Source: Aplysia californica
Taxonomy: Eukaryota; Mollusca; Gastropoda; Aplysiida; Aplysiidae
Length of the DNA stretch: 64,000 nt
Direction of reading: 5' to 3'
Assembly (NCBI RefSeq): GCF_000002075.1
Contig: NW_004797928.1
Location: 62,471 to 126,470 of the forward strand
The notes under the pieces: model-generated
Seen by the model: only the letters and a program-made list of their open reading frames with translations
What the model was told of the DNA's origin: nothing
Databases searched by the model: none
Position numbers and translations under genes: made by a program
Shown here: piece after piece, positions 13,201 through 32,351 of the stretch
How positions within the stretch are numbered: position 1 is the stretch's first letter
How the letters are laid out: each line of letters begins with the position of its first letter

Positions 13201-13979
13201 TAGCTATGTCAAAATGAAATTGCGTATCAAGAGATTTTACCATGTCTAACTTATATGTGTACTTAGATTTGATCTCGGGCAACAAACATAGAAAATGGTC
13301 CTCAAGGGTAGCTCCTCCCGTTAAAGGCAAACAAAATTTTAATTTTCAGTTACCACGGACTCTTAAGCAAAGGAAAGAACTATCTTTGGCGGCCATTTTC
13401 TCACTAATTTTACCTCTGAAAAAAACTGACCTCCACCTCCTTCATCCGCAAATATCTCGACTTGTATTCAAGATAAATGGATATTTTTCCACCCAAATAA
13501 AAACAAATGAACAAGCTTTAAGATGATATCAGTAACTCTATATGGCCAAAAATTGACGAGAGCCTGATTCCACCACGCTGACTCACATATATGCCATTGT
13601 TACTAAAATCGCCAGTGATACTAAAAGTGTTTCAGGAAAAAACTTTTCGTTTTGGCAAGTTTTTATGCCACTGGATTTGCTGAAAGTAGCAGCCAAATGA
13701 TGATGGGTTTGAATTGTTTGCATTTGGTTGTTATTTTGCTTGTCCCCGTTTAACTGTCTGTACATTTTATGTTAAAATGTTTAGGTTTTTGTGGGGAGGG
13801 TGAGGTGGTTATTTTGTTAGTGTCCACAGGCTTATTTTTACACGGTTTGATGCTTTTTCTTTACAATGAAACTTGTTTTTTCCCCTCTACAGGAAAAGAT
13901 CTTTGACCACAAGGCAAAAGAACTCGAAGCGGCTTCAGCGGAAGCAAGAAAGTTGATTATAGAAAATAATGTTGTGTAA
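4286..13979 (+). CDS. BIRC5: Survivin-like inhibitor of apoptosis (BIR domain), four exons, 145 aa
   Basis: Coding exons are 4286-4408, 7969-8078, 9925-10042 and 13893-13979. All introns are GT-AG and the phases agree (123, 110, 118 and 87 nt), giving 145 aa against 142 in human survivin. Residues 1-41 include LKTFQKWP and WTCTPEK; T38-P39 aligns with human Thr34-Pro35, a known CDK1 site. The BIR zinc ligands are visible as C61-PF-C64, H81 and C88 (CxxC-x16-H-x6-C), within the near-invariant GWEPDDDP...EHKKHS block. Exon 4 encodes a charged helix (KAKELEAASAEARKL), as expected for the C-terminal helix by which survivin joins INCENP and borealin in the chromosomal passenger complex. Known family role: mitosis/cytokinesis and cell survival. 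The start is the first ATG before the conserved block. Introns of 3.6, 1.8 and 3.9 kb are filled with mobile elements. Nothing looks broken. Confidence 0.93.
4707..4900. mobile_element. Short inverted-repeat element with telomere-like interior (T1)
   Basis: Perfect 23-bp inverted ends lie at 4711-4733 and 4870-4892 (GGACTTCCGTAACGAGCGAC...). The interior is CCCTAA/CCCCTA repeats. GATC flanks both sides. The sequence without the element survives inverted at 6330-6388, where 'gggatcacttcggg' is continuous, so the insertion and a GATC duplication are directly shown. Confidence 0.85.
5215..5320. repeat. AGATCT/TCTAGA-rich AT tract
   Basis: Clustered TAGATCTAGAT units, overlapping palindromic hexamers. 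Similar patches occur at 6655-6755, 10980-11150, 29718-29752 and 47755-47870. Confidence 0.8.
5632..5653. repeat. Perfect 22-bp palindrome
   Basis: TATTCGGACTC followed by its reverse complement. Diverged copies lie at 5666-5690 and 6470-6493, with related pairs at 28520-28570 and 29870-29925. Confidence 0.8.
5870..6210 (-). repeat. Inverted copy of the interior of the element at 19233-20011
   Basis: Shared blocks include 'ctgcatattatgagctgtgt', 'attcattacgtagatc' and 'ggccgcccatccgacccc', in reverse order and orientation to 19545-19895. The transposon ends are not present here. Confidence 0.7.
6796..7242 (-). mobile_element. TGAGGC-family element with a 60-bp SINE-tail insertion
   Basis: It is complete from TGTCACGACG to TGATGCCTCACA, 447 bp. 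It contains the solo SINE tail at 6908-6967. Confidence 0.85.
6908..6967 (-). mobile_element. Solo SINE 3' tail (60 bp) with 12-bp target duplication
   Basis: The minus strand reads GCGCTCATATGACC...TTGCGAGCGCC, then GTAAAACCC and (CTA)n. CTTGGTTTCTGT is repeated on both sides (6896-6907 and 6968-6979). This is an extreme 5' truncation, leaving only the tail. Confidence 0.85.
8402..8849 (+). mobile_element. TGAGGC-family element, full length, in survivin intron 2
   Basis: Ends are TGTGAGGCAGCGTGGTGGAA and its inverted partner ending TGCCTCACA, 448 bp. It is flanked by TATA/TATT. Confidence 0.88.
9203..9381. mobile_element. 179-bp element, CTGTCC family, copy 1
   Basis: Ends are CTGTCCTCGTCGTTTTAT and ATAAAACCATAGAGACAG. 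A perfect 6-bp duplication, GTTGGG, flanks it. The interior is AT-rich with repeated 'aaattatgc'. Confidence 0.85.
9626..9804. mobile_element. 179-bp element, CTGTCC family, copy 2
   Basis: Same length and orientation as the copy at 9203. Ends are CTGTCACCGCGGTTTTATGC and GCATAAAACCACGGGGACAG, with a perfect 6-bp duplication, GGTAAT. Confidence 0.87.
10088..10529 (-). mobile_element. TGAGGC-family element, full length, in survivin intron 3
   Basis: Begins TGTTGAGACGCGGTGGAA and ends GATGCCTCACA. It starts 46 bp after the survivin exon 3 donor. Confidence 0.85.
10539..12025. mobile_element. 1.5-kb inverted-repeat element with TTGCAACTTTT subterminal repeats
   Basis: Ends are TCCTCAGAGAAA and TTTCTCTGAGGA. 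Several CAACTTTT/AAGTTGC motifs lie just inside each end. The interior holds a nested element (11181-11683), AGATCT patches and poly-G runs. No convincing transposase frame is visible. Confidence 0.55.
11181..11683. mobile_element. Nested 503-bp element with 28-bp inverted ends
   Basis: The left end GGGGTCGTTCAAATATAATC and the right end, its complement with a few changes (GATTATATTTGAACAGCCCC), pair. Poly-G runs sit just inside both ends. A fragment of a SINE end ('gcgctatataaatgtcat') lies at 11494-11560. Confidence 0.65.
12450..13588 (+). mobile_element. TGAGGC-family element interrupted by a TTAA element
   Basis: The left part (12450-12618) and right part (13321-13588) are contiguous in other family members. 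Ends are TGTGAGGCAGCGTGGTGGAA and CCACCACGCTGACTCACA, flanked by TATA. Confidence 0.85.
12619..13320. mobile_element. 702-bp TTAA-flanked element nested in a TGAGGC copy
   Basis: TTAA lies at 12615-12618 and 13321-13324. Inverted ends are GGGGAGGAGCGACCCTTGA and TCAAGGGTAGCTCCTCCCG. TTAA duplication is typical of piggyBac, but Kolobok also uses it. No transposase frame was found. Confidence 0.75.
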
Positions 13980-15290
13980 TGTAAGAATGCATATCCTTTG
14001 TTCCTATGGGTTTGATGTAAAAACAAAGATGTACCTGAATACATACTATGTTGCTGTTTTCTTGATTTTTGGTTGCTTTTATTTTTCTCAACTAGTTTTT
14101 AAAAGTTCTCCTTCGACACACATATTTCATTTTTGTCGAAGTCAGCTAAAGCACAACTGTGTGTATCTTAAGATACGGAAGAATACTGTTTGTCAATATA
14201 CAAAATGAACCTAGCCCGGATTCTGACATTTACTCCTGATTCTGGCAGTCACAGTATGAAATTTTAAAACTCCTTCTAAAGCTCAGCATTGTGAGTTGTG
14301 AGGACTTGATTGAATGATGGAAATGGTACTGGTAACTGTTGATCTGAGATCAACTATTTTTAACAGTTTTGTTAGCACTGGAACTAATTATGTAGTGGCT
14401 CTTTCTGTATATAGCCTTCCACTGTCCTTCATCTCTCTTTCTCTCTCTTTCACTTTTTCTATGTGTGGAAAATATATTATATAAATGCATTCACTTGTGC
14501 ACTCATTTTACCACACGCTGGAACACCCTCTCTCACAAGTAAACTGTGTGTGTGTGTCCTGCCTTTTTAATTTATGACTTCTATTTTTCCACGCCATGCT
14601 TTCTGATTTCTTTACAGTTTGTCTTTTTGCTTTTTAATACTTAACTAAGTGGGTGGTTGGCGGGTACTCTGCTGTGGTTTGCTCCTTCTTTCCTATTAAA
14701 CAACTATCGTCTTTATCTCTCCTTTTTTGTGTTTGTTGTTACTCTCTTGTAACTCCTGTAATCTTCGGCACTTTCATATGACCTTACTGTGTTGCAAGTG
14801 CCGTAGAACTCTTTTCTAAAACTAAAATACTTAACTATGTCTGGCATTATGAGGGTCCATGGTCGAAAAGGTCCAATTCAGTATGTAAACTCATGTATAT
14901 ATTTACAATACAGAGGTACAGTACTTGTAAAGCAAGGATGACTCATTACTAGTCTAGACATGTCATTTTGCTTAATTATTATATACATGTACAAAGAGTT
15001 TGCAGCTATTTGTGTTGTTCCCTGTTTTTATGTTTGTTTTTCTCTCAGAATTAAAGCTTGTTCGCTTTTGTCTGTCCGCGTAAAAAAATTTTAGATTTAG
15101 CCTATTTATTACTTTACCTATGCCCACATTACTTTGCATGGCACTTCTGCAGGCCAGCGACCGAACAAAATTTTTTTTTTTTTAATCTTGATCCAGAAGT
15201 ACAAAAATATAAATTTGGGCCCTATGTACTAAAAATAAAAACAGCTCTTTGAATGCATACACAAGATCACTAAAATAAAATGGCTTGCAG
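13980..15290 (+). other. Survivin 3' UTR and downstream DNA
   Basis: No second gene was found. ATTAAA near 15051 and AATAAA near 15270 are possible poly(A) signals. A SINE fragment of family S4 lies within. Confidence 0.4.
14650..14830 (+). mobile_element. SINE fragment, family S4, with hairpin tail
   Basis: The body 'gtgggtggttggcgggtact...gttactctcttgtaac' is followed by the tail CGGCACTTTCATATGACC...AAGTGCCG. Relatives lie at 16855 (+), 24499 (-) and 38222 (-). Confidence 0.7.
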
Positions 15291-15725
15291 TAGCCTTGCC
15301 GACAAATTGCTCATTTTGAGAGTGACACCACTGTGCCCCTAAGCTCGTAGATTTCATCCCCCGGTTGTCTAGACGTCTCCACATGAGTCTCGAAAATTAC
15401 TAACCCTGTCTCTTTCATCCTATTTCTTAGGTGAACGTTAAAGTGTGGTTTTGAGAAAATATGTCAAATTTTAAGTGTTTTAAGTGTATACTGTAAATCT
15501 CCTATTATTTTTTTTACCCACTTTAGGCTTACATCGAAGAAAACGTGTTGAAACCTTAGGTTGCGGTGACCTTTATGGGTGGGCTTTTAGGTTCTGTTGG
15601 TCATCCAAATTTTAGACTCGTATGCAAAGATCTGACAAGATCAAAGAGAGCGATTTCATGCTATTTTGTTTTTACTGCGGTCAGATGAAAGTGACCAAGC
15701 TATAGTGGCCAAAATCTGTGTGATA

Positions 15726-16074
15726 ATAGATAATAAGATAGCATTTGTATAGCGCAAATCCCCGAACAACAGCAAGCTCTATGCGCTTCACAATCTATAC
15801 TATTACCCCAGCAGACCTTAGAGCATTATGAAACAAACTCAACTTCCTGGGAAGCATACAGTGCAAGCAGCCATTTATAGGCGCTAAAACACTAACATAC
15901 TGACAAGATCTTTGATGTCTATGGCTGGGTACCCATTTCCACCTGGGTGAAGTGAGGAAAATTCGTGTAAAGTGCCTTTCCCAAGGACACGACGTCGGGC
16001 CCGCGGCTTGAACTCATGACCCCGCAACCTCACGATTACGAGTCCGGTAGCCTAACCACTAGGCCACCGTCGCC
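15726..16074 (-). mobile_element. tRNA-derived SINE, family S2 (MetaSINE-like)
   Basis: On the minus strand: a tRNA-like head (GGCGACGGTGGCCTAGTGG, box B GAGTTCAAGCC), a central domain with CCTTGGGAAAGGCACTTT and CACCCAGGTGGAAATGGGTA, and an end 'tatgctatt'. The central block is typical of SINEs common in molluscs and other invertebrates. Confidence 0.85.
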
Positions 16075-16391
16075 ACAATCCATGTGATGAATCCATGTTG
16101 TGAATTAATGATGCTTGACAATTCAATGTACATTTTTATGACTCATTGCCGAATGGGAACAAAAAAACTGCATCAAGTGTTGATTGTTCATGTGCCACAA
16201 GCAGTACAGAGGGCTATTTTTTCTCTTTTTTATTGTTTGTTTGTTACAATCTTATAATCACCTAGACAGAGGGTCATGGGTTTTGATAATGTCTGCATAA
16301 GATACTTCATTGTCTTACTCTTTCTACCCAACCTTTCACACCACCTACTGTTGTTAGCTCAGTTGGTATCTTCCTGAACCTCATTGTTTTA

Positions 16392-16800
16392 GTAGATGTT
16401 TTATGGCGCTCGCAACTGCATAAGGTGATATGAGTGCCAAGGGGTGGATGTCAACAGTGAAGTCCTTACAGGGAATCGGGCTTACTCTGGTCGCCTCTTA
16501 AGCTTCAACTGCACAAAGTGTGTTTCGACTATCAAGGCACCCCGGAAATAGCGGGTCACAAGAGTGTGACTAACATACAAAAGAAGTAGAGGAAAAATGA
16601 CAATACATGTAGTAAGGATAAGGAAAGAAAAAGCAGTTCCCCATTGCAGTTCAGGCAGATATGAGCATAATGTTGATGAATCAGCCCATTTACAATTTAC
16701 AATTCTACTATGCATAAGAACAAATTAAAGCCCCCCACTTGGGGAATGGCCTAAAGTAAAGACATTTCAGTCAGTAGCACCATCCGGGGGGGTGGAAGCT
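16392..16800 (-). mobile_element. SINE-like repeat, family S3, with hairpin tail
   Basis: The minus strand ends in the shared tail (GGCACTCATATCACC...CGCCATAAAAC). The body matches 34306-34700 along most of its length, including 'ttcgactatc-aggcacccc' and 'cagcccatttacaattctac'. Confidence 0.75.
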
Positions 16801-16854
16801 CGTTGATGATGACATGTCCTTGAACTAGGGTTGCTTGGGGAGTGACACTACTAT

Positions 16855-17010
16855 GTGCGGGGGGTTGGCGAGTATTCTTGTGTCGTTTTTTCTTTTCCTA
16901 TCAAATATCTATTTCTTTTGTGTGTTTGTTACTCTCTTGTAACGCCTCTAAATCTTCAACATTTATAGGACCTTATATTGTGTTGTAAGTGCCCTTAAAC
17001 TATAGACTCT
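16855..17010 (+). mobile_element. SINE fragment, family S4
   Basis: A diverged version of 14650-14830, ending in a worn hairpin tail. Confidence 0.55.
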
Positions 17011-17377
17011 CTGTCCTATCCAGAGTCCAACAATGAAACTGAGGATCCTACCTCTCATTTTTTGTGTAGCATTGTAAGGGATGGAGGACCCTTACTTAGA
17101 CTATACCATTATGATTATTGAATTGCCTGCTCACTCTTTCCTTTTGTACTGCCTTTGAATTTGAACCGTATTATTGCCTGTGACCTTAAATAAAACTATG
17201 CAGTTTGAACATGTACCCCATTCTGTCCTGTTTCCTGTGTCTTTTCATTCAATGGCATTGAATTTTTGCAGCTGGTTCGACTCATTGCCAAACCTACGTC
17301 TTAATTTGTTGTTTCTATAGCTGAGCCTAGACTTAAGCAATTGGTCAAATTATTGAAGCTTAGCTACATAAGAAAAT

Positions 17378-17808
17378 ATGAGATATCATGGTGAAATCAG
17401 GTGCTTGTCAAAATACATGGAATCGAAGACACCGTCATTTTTCCCCTCCTTTGGCAATTTTTGGTCTATGTTTTTTGGTTCAACACCTTTTTGATCATGT
17501 AGAAGCATATGTCTGTGAGGATTTTACTGAAAAATGTTGATGAAGGGCACAAAAAATATAACTTTGAAATTTTCATGGGCTCTCAAGCTTTGGAAGTCAT
17601 TAAAACTTTGGCAGCCTTTTTCTCGCTAATTTTACCTCTGAAATTAAGCAACCCCCCCCCCCCCCCACCCCCTTTCAGTGGCAAATGTCTTGACTTCTAT
17701 TCAAGATAGGTGGGCGTTTTTTTCATGGAAAGCAGCACTAAGGAACAAGATGAACTCCACATGCTCATAATTTGACAAATGCCTGATTCCACCACGTCAT
17801 GACACAAA
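17378..17808 (+). mobile_element. TGAGGC-family element, diverged
   Basis: It has ATGAGATATCATGGTGAAAT at the left and CCACCACGTCATGACACA at the right, with the interior 'tctcgctaattttacctctg' conserved. Confidence 0.8.
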
Positions 17809-18397
17809 TGTTCTGTTCATCCTTTCTGCAAGAAAATTGATCCCCGTTTCCTTATGGGGTGGGAGATCTTTTTTGTATGTGTATACAAGTTTATGACTCG
17901 TTGCTAAATTGCAAACACCCCTGTTTGCTCATTAGATGTGCTTCAGTCAATGTTTAGAAACCTATCTATAAATTAGTATAAACTAAACAAATTGGAATTT
18001 AGCTTTTTTTTTATGAAAAAAAAATTGAAGATTACTCTTTTTTCAGAAAGAAAGTTTTTTTTGTCAGTAGGCTCGTCCTCAGTTTTCAAACATGTTCCTT
18101 AAGTTCACCTAGATCTAGTATCAGGAATGGTTGTTTTGTAGATTCAGAAAAGTTGATGTTCATTAACACAAGTGAATGTTTTGTCCATCTGTCATGAGTT
18201 AAGAAAGGCATACCTGTTGCACATTTAAATTGGCTCTACTGTACCTTGTTCAAGGTCTGAAATTTTACTGAGTTTTCCAACTACAGATAAATGTTTATAA
18301 ATTACATTATAATTATAATAGATCCACACGCTCCAAAATCTCCCTAAAAGTCAAAGGCTTTCTTGACTTCCCGATTGCACCCCAGGAAGGCTATTGA

Positions 18398-18725
18398 ATA
18401 TTTAGATTGTAGTCTAGTGATTTGGCTGTCAGACTTGCAACTGTAAGGTGGGTTCCTTGGGAAAGGCACTTTACCCTAATTTTCCTCACTTCACCCAGGT
18501 TAGAATGGGTACCCAGATATAGACAGTGAAAGATCTTGTCAGTTTGTTAGTGTTTGAGGACGTACCTGTACGCTTCCGGGGAAACTGAGAATATTTCAGA
18601 GTGTTCTGTTTTCCATGGTCTGCTGGGGCTATTACATAATAGTGTAAAAATAAAGTGCACAGAGCTTGATGTCGAGCGGGATATGCGCTATATATACATA
18701 TGCTATTTATAAGTATTATCATCAT
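18398..18725 (+). mobile_element. SINE, family S2, head truncated
   Basis: CCTTGGGAAAGGCACTTTAC, the CTTCACCCAGGT block, GTCTGCTGGGG and the 'atgcgctatatata' end are all present. Confidence 0.8.
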
Positions 18726-18814
18726 CACCATCTCAGTCCTCTGCGAGAATATACAGCAATGACACTGCTCAGCACTTGATGCTCTCATGCAAACATGTGT
18801 AAAAATCATAACAA

Positions 18815-19230
18815 TACAGAGTAACCAGGCTCTCGTCAATTTTTTAAAATGGAGTCATTGTTACATTTTGTATAATCTTAAAACCTATTCATTTAACTTG
18901 CTTTCGATTTTTTTTAAATACTCATCTTAAATAGATGTCATGATATTTGTGTTTGAAGGAGTCAGGGGTCGCTCAGTGTCAGAGGTAAAATTAGTGAGAA
19001 AATGGCCAGCAAAGTTTATTGACTTCCAAAGCTGTGTAGTTTCCATGGAAACTGAAAATTTACTTTTTTTTTGTGCTAGTATGTACGCAGGAATGCGTTT
19101 TTAAATGGACATAAAAGTGGTAAGTGAGACCAACACAAAAAATAGAAAAAGTGCCCAGCAGGTCGAAAAATGTCGGTTTCTTCCATTTCGTTGTTTTGAC
19201 AGGCACCCAATTTCACCACGATGCCACACA
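18815..19230 (-). mobile_element. TGAGGC-family element
   Basis: The left end is worn ('aggctctcgtcaattttt'). The right end is TTTCACCACGATGCCACACA. A pogo-like element begins immediately after it. Confidence 0.75.
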
Positions 19231-19232
19231 CA

Positions 19233-20011
19233 TACTGTGGAACTCGGATTCAACGAGAAGAGATAGATTCCCCGTTTTTTTCTTCTTTAAAATCAATCAA
19301 AATAACCCGGATTCAACGAGCCCTTAAATCAGCAAGCTCGGATTCAACGAGGTCGCTTCCAGGGTGAACTGCCCCCGCAGACGTGGCTTCGCTCATTTTT
19401 CTCCCAGAACGAACTTTATTTATTCCCAGAAACCATCCATTGCACCTGCATCGTGAACCATTATTCACTTACTCGATTGCATGCGACCAATCAGTGACCT
19501 TTTTTCATACCAACACATGCATTGTTGGAACGCGCACCTGTCTGCTCTGGCGTGTGTCGGGGTCGGATGGGCGGCCTGCACATGTGTGACTGTGTGTGCG
19601 TGTTGGGGAGGGGGTGGGGTGGCACGAGCGGTTCGGGAGTTGAACCTCGTAGATACAAACACGTCACAGTCTTTCTTTTCCCCTCTGCAACAGATCACTA
19701 TTACAATGATAAGCTAGTCTTGACGAAGATCTACGTAATGAATTGTGCGCTGGTCTATGGAATCAAAAGTTGCCCTATGCTAGGCTCTTCTACACTGCAA
19801 CACAACTTTTTGGTAAGCATTTGAGATGGCACAGGCGTGCATTTGAACGAATCGGTCTTTTTTTTTTTTTTTACACAGCTCATAATATGCAGACATTTCA
19901 GGCACTACTTGTGACTTCTCTTTTAACTTCGTGTTTGCTATAACGAACACTCGGATTCAATAAGATTTTAGGTCAGGCCTGGCGACCTTGTTGAATCCGA
20001 GTTCCACTGTA
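19233..20011. mobile_element. Pogo/Tigger-like nonautonomous element, family P3
   Basis: Ends are TACTGTGGAACTCGGATTCA and TGAATCCGAGTTCCACTGTA, with TA at both borders. A third copy of the end motif (GCTCGGATTCAACGAGGTCG) lies inside the left part. The interior matches 5870-6210 inverted. No transposase frame. Confidence 0.8.
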
Positions 20012-20119
20012 TTTTTCTGTGTCCATTACCAAGTATGTCTGTTCAGCTGTGTCATACACACACAATCAGTTCATAGAAATGAATTCACGGACAGCAGCAT
20101 TGCCACAGTGACTATTCCA

Positions 20120-20125
20120 TTTATT
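20120..20125 (-). promoter_or_regulatory. Candidate polyadenylation signal of the membrane-protein gene
   Basis: The minus strand reads AATAAA here, about 0.9 kb past the TGA at 21031. It is the first perfect signal I found downstream of the last exon. Without transcript data this is only a candidate. Confidence 0.25.
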
Positions 20126-21030
20126 CTTTGTCAAGGTATATTACAAACGCAAAAGTTGCTCAGTCAAGATTTTTTTTTTAAACGGACATTGTTTGGAATG
20201 CTGCGATTTATGGAATGTCTGGCCAAAAGTATAAAATGCTAATAAAATATAGATGGACATTTGGTTACTACGTTTCGATGAGTAATGTACAAAAATGGTT
20301 ACATGACAGCTAATGATTAGCATACTCCATATAATGTACCGAATAGCACAACCGCTCAAACAACAGTTTCAAATGAACAATTTCTTTCATAACAATGCAT
20401 CAAAATACAGCTGAACTAAGTTAAACACACTACTATAGCTTCAAAGAAGACAACTGGCTGGTACAGAGGCCTTTAAGATGTTATTTTCAAGAGAAGATAG
20501 AATAACAAATGACAATCTGCCAGTGTCTGTAAGAAAAATTGTACAGGGTCGATTATTTATATTCCAGTTTAAAAAGCACAATGCTGTGTCTGGAGGGTGG
20601 TTAGTTTAGATCGCAATAACCAACCCTTCATTCAAATCTCGATTGTAACAGGCATGGCATACTCCAGACTTCCAAAAAATTTTTTACACCATGCCTAAAA
20701 GCACTATTGTTATTATACTGAACCTTTAACACTTTGCCATCATATTTTGGGGAAAATCCAAAGAAAACTGAGTGATAAACATCGCCAATCAGTGAAATGA
20801 GGCGGCAAAGTGATAAAGTGGTATTAATTTATAAGTTAAAATCTGAAATAAAAACTAAGAAATTCACATTCACATACAACATGAATTTCCTTTCAAATAT
20901 ATAGCTATTCCTCAAGCTTTAAAAAATTGGTCATAAATTTTTGGTTCATTTTCACTCTCTCATGATAGAAGTAAAATGGGAATGTACAAGAGGGAACTAT
21001 CTACACTGCACGTAACGCTGTTGTTGCTGT

Positions 21031-30409
<9,379 letters not shown>

Positions 30410-30700
30410 CTTGAAGATGGTGACAGGCTCTGGCTATAGCCAAAGCAACTTCTAATAGATACAAAAAAAATATCCAGCGAGCCTCACCGCCGCTGTTAGC
30501 TCATTGCGGCACTTTCCACAACTTTAGAAACTTGTAAACAAAGTTAGGCCAGGAGGTCGGCCATTTCCTGGTTCCTGTCGATTTCTAATTTCTTTTCTAC
30601 CTGTCTCTTTGCGCATGCGTCAACAGGTGGACGTTTCCGCTTTTTTCTGTTGAAAAATAGGTCATGTCAGGTGAAAAAGAAGTGATCGCATGGTGTTTGG
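30410..30700 (-). promoter_or_regulatory. Presumed 5' UTR and promoter region of the membrane-protein gene
   Basis: It lies upstream of the ATG, is somewhat richer in CpG than the introns, and has an in-frame TAG shortly before the start. No clear core motif was seen. Confidence 0.35.
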
Positions 30701-30856
30701 TTTCGATTTTGTCGCCCCAATTATAGTTCAAACTTTGGACCAAAGCAATTTTCTTTACGTACAAAATCAGTTTATACCATTATTATTATTGTATTTATTT
30801 ATTTATTTATTTATTTTTTGTTCAACCTGTCCAGATAAGCTGGGAATATAAATATT

Positions 30857-30857
<1 letters not shown>

Positions 30858-30940
<83 letters not shown>

Positions 30941-30951
30941 TTTATTATTTA
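30858..30951. repeat. (ATT)n microsatellite flanked by a 36-bp direct repeat
   Basis: 'caacctgtccagataagctg' plus 'ggaatataaa' occurs at about 30822-30853 and 30959-30990, on both sides of the ATT tract. Confidence 0.9.
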
Positions 30952-31023
30952 TTTTTTTTCAACCTGTCCAGATAAGCTGGGAATATAAAATTCCTTCACT
31001 CATATGTCATATTATAACAATAA

Positions 31024-31155
31024 ATGTGTCACAACACAGTGGAATCAGGCGCTCGTCAATATTTAGGGCATACTTATTATTATTGAGTTACTGATGTAAT
31101 CGTCAAACTTGTTTATTTTGTCTTGCTCAAAGTATTTTTGTTTTTTTTTAGATTT
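31024..31155 (-). mobile_element. TGAGGC-family element, one end only
   Basis: TGTGTCACAACACAGTGGAA followed by TCAGGCGCTCGTCAATATTT. The rest is missing. Confidence 0.65.
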
Positions 31156-31159
31156 GTGT

Positions 31160-31322
31160 AAGGTTTTACGGCACTCGCAATAGCATAAGATTATAATATG
31201 AGCGTGCAGGACATATTAAGTTAAGCATAATCCGTTTGGTGGGAATTGATTTTGAATTTTGCCCGGGAGAACCTATTGCATGAGAGTCGAACAGCGTATC
31301 TCTAGACCACGGTAGCTCCGTA
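31160..31322 (-). mobile_element. SINE family S1, copy with internal deletion
   Basis: The hairpin tail (GGTTTTACGGCACTCGCAA) and 'gattttgaattttgcccggg' are joined to a short remnant of the tRNA-like head ('tctctagaccacggtagctcc'). Confidence 0.65.
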
Positions 31323-31433
31323 TCTTGCTTGTGATAAAAGAGAATCAGAAGTCGATAAATTAGAAACTACCCTGATTAGTGAATGGCACCCTAAAACTTC
31401 CCACACAAAAAAGTCAGTATGCAAAGCTAATCA

Positions 31434-31980
31434 TAGCCTTTCTCACCCTGGATCAGGATATAGGCCACGAACAAACACTTCCCACATTTCCCAATCCTGT
31501 GTTAGCCGCTTGATGTTATTCCATGTGTTCCCACTCTTGTGTAGGACCTACGTCAATTTCTGTGACTCTTCTCCAGGTTCGACGTGGTCTTCTTCTTGAT
31601 CTTTTCCCTGTGGGTTCCAATCCAACACAAGGAGATTAAAAGATTAGTTCTAAGCTCCTTGATCCAACACTACTTCTTATGCAGCTGCTCGACTGCTTGA
31701 GAGTAGGCCTACATGTATGTCAAATCTATCTCCACCGCCCTCTTCCTACCTCATCTCTGACTGGGCTCTGTCTTGTTCTTCTTACTACTTCGAATCCTCT
31801 GTAGTGGCTCTGTCTGTCCATCTGATCCCCAGTAACTTCCTAAGACACTAAGAAGAAAACTTAAATCCTCTTTATGCAGGTCTGAGATGCGTTATATGTC
31901 TCATATCCATACAAGACTGACTTCACATTTGAGTTGAAGATCTTCAGCTTTGTTCGAAGTGTGATGCCCCCCCATGTTGA
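31434..31980 (-). mobile_element. Decayed LINE 3' region (reverse transcriptase C-terminus)
   Basis: On the minus strand, fragments read KLKIFNSNVKSVLYGYET and, further on, GKRSRRRPRRTWRR, both standard in the C-terminal part of non-LTR reverse transcriptases. Frameshifts and stops interrupt it. It resembles the fragment at 3514-3753. Confidence 0.7.
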
Positions 31981-32084
31981 ACAGGAATCACATGCCATTG
32001 TGTACATTCTTGGAGACACATTTTGGAGTTTGATCTTCTATTTAAAGTAGCCAGATTTTCTTATATTGGGAGAGGGAGGCTGTG

Positions 32085-32129
32085 TGTGTATGTGTGCGTG
32101 TGTGTGTGTGCGTGTGTGTGTGTGTGTGT
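32085..32129. repeat. (TG)n microsatellite
   Basis: TG dinucleotides with CG interruptions. Confidence 0.9.
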
Positions 32130-32351
32130 AAAAGCAACCAATGTGGTAAAAATTAGAAGAAGTCATCCCAAATCAAAATATGTTTGTTTTTCTAGTTCAC
32201 AATCGGGTACGTTTGATGAAAATTGGGGCCAAAAGCCAAGCAAGAGGCTAGTACATACCATATGACATTGTGGGGTCAAATTATGTTTCTCTTGTGTTGA
32301 ACGCAATAGGCCAAAATGAAAGTCAGGGTTAAATTTGATGAGGAAGAGAAT

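Noticed and set aside
13242-13526. A 94-aa open frame downstream of survivin exon 3
   Set aside because: It spans the border of a TTAA element and a TGAGGC copy, with no conserved protein motif.
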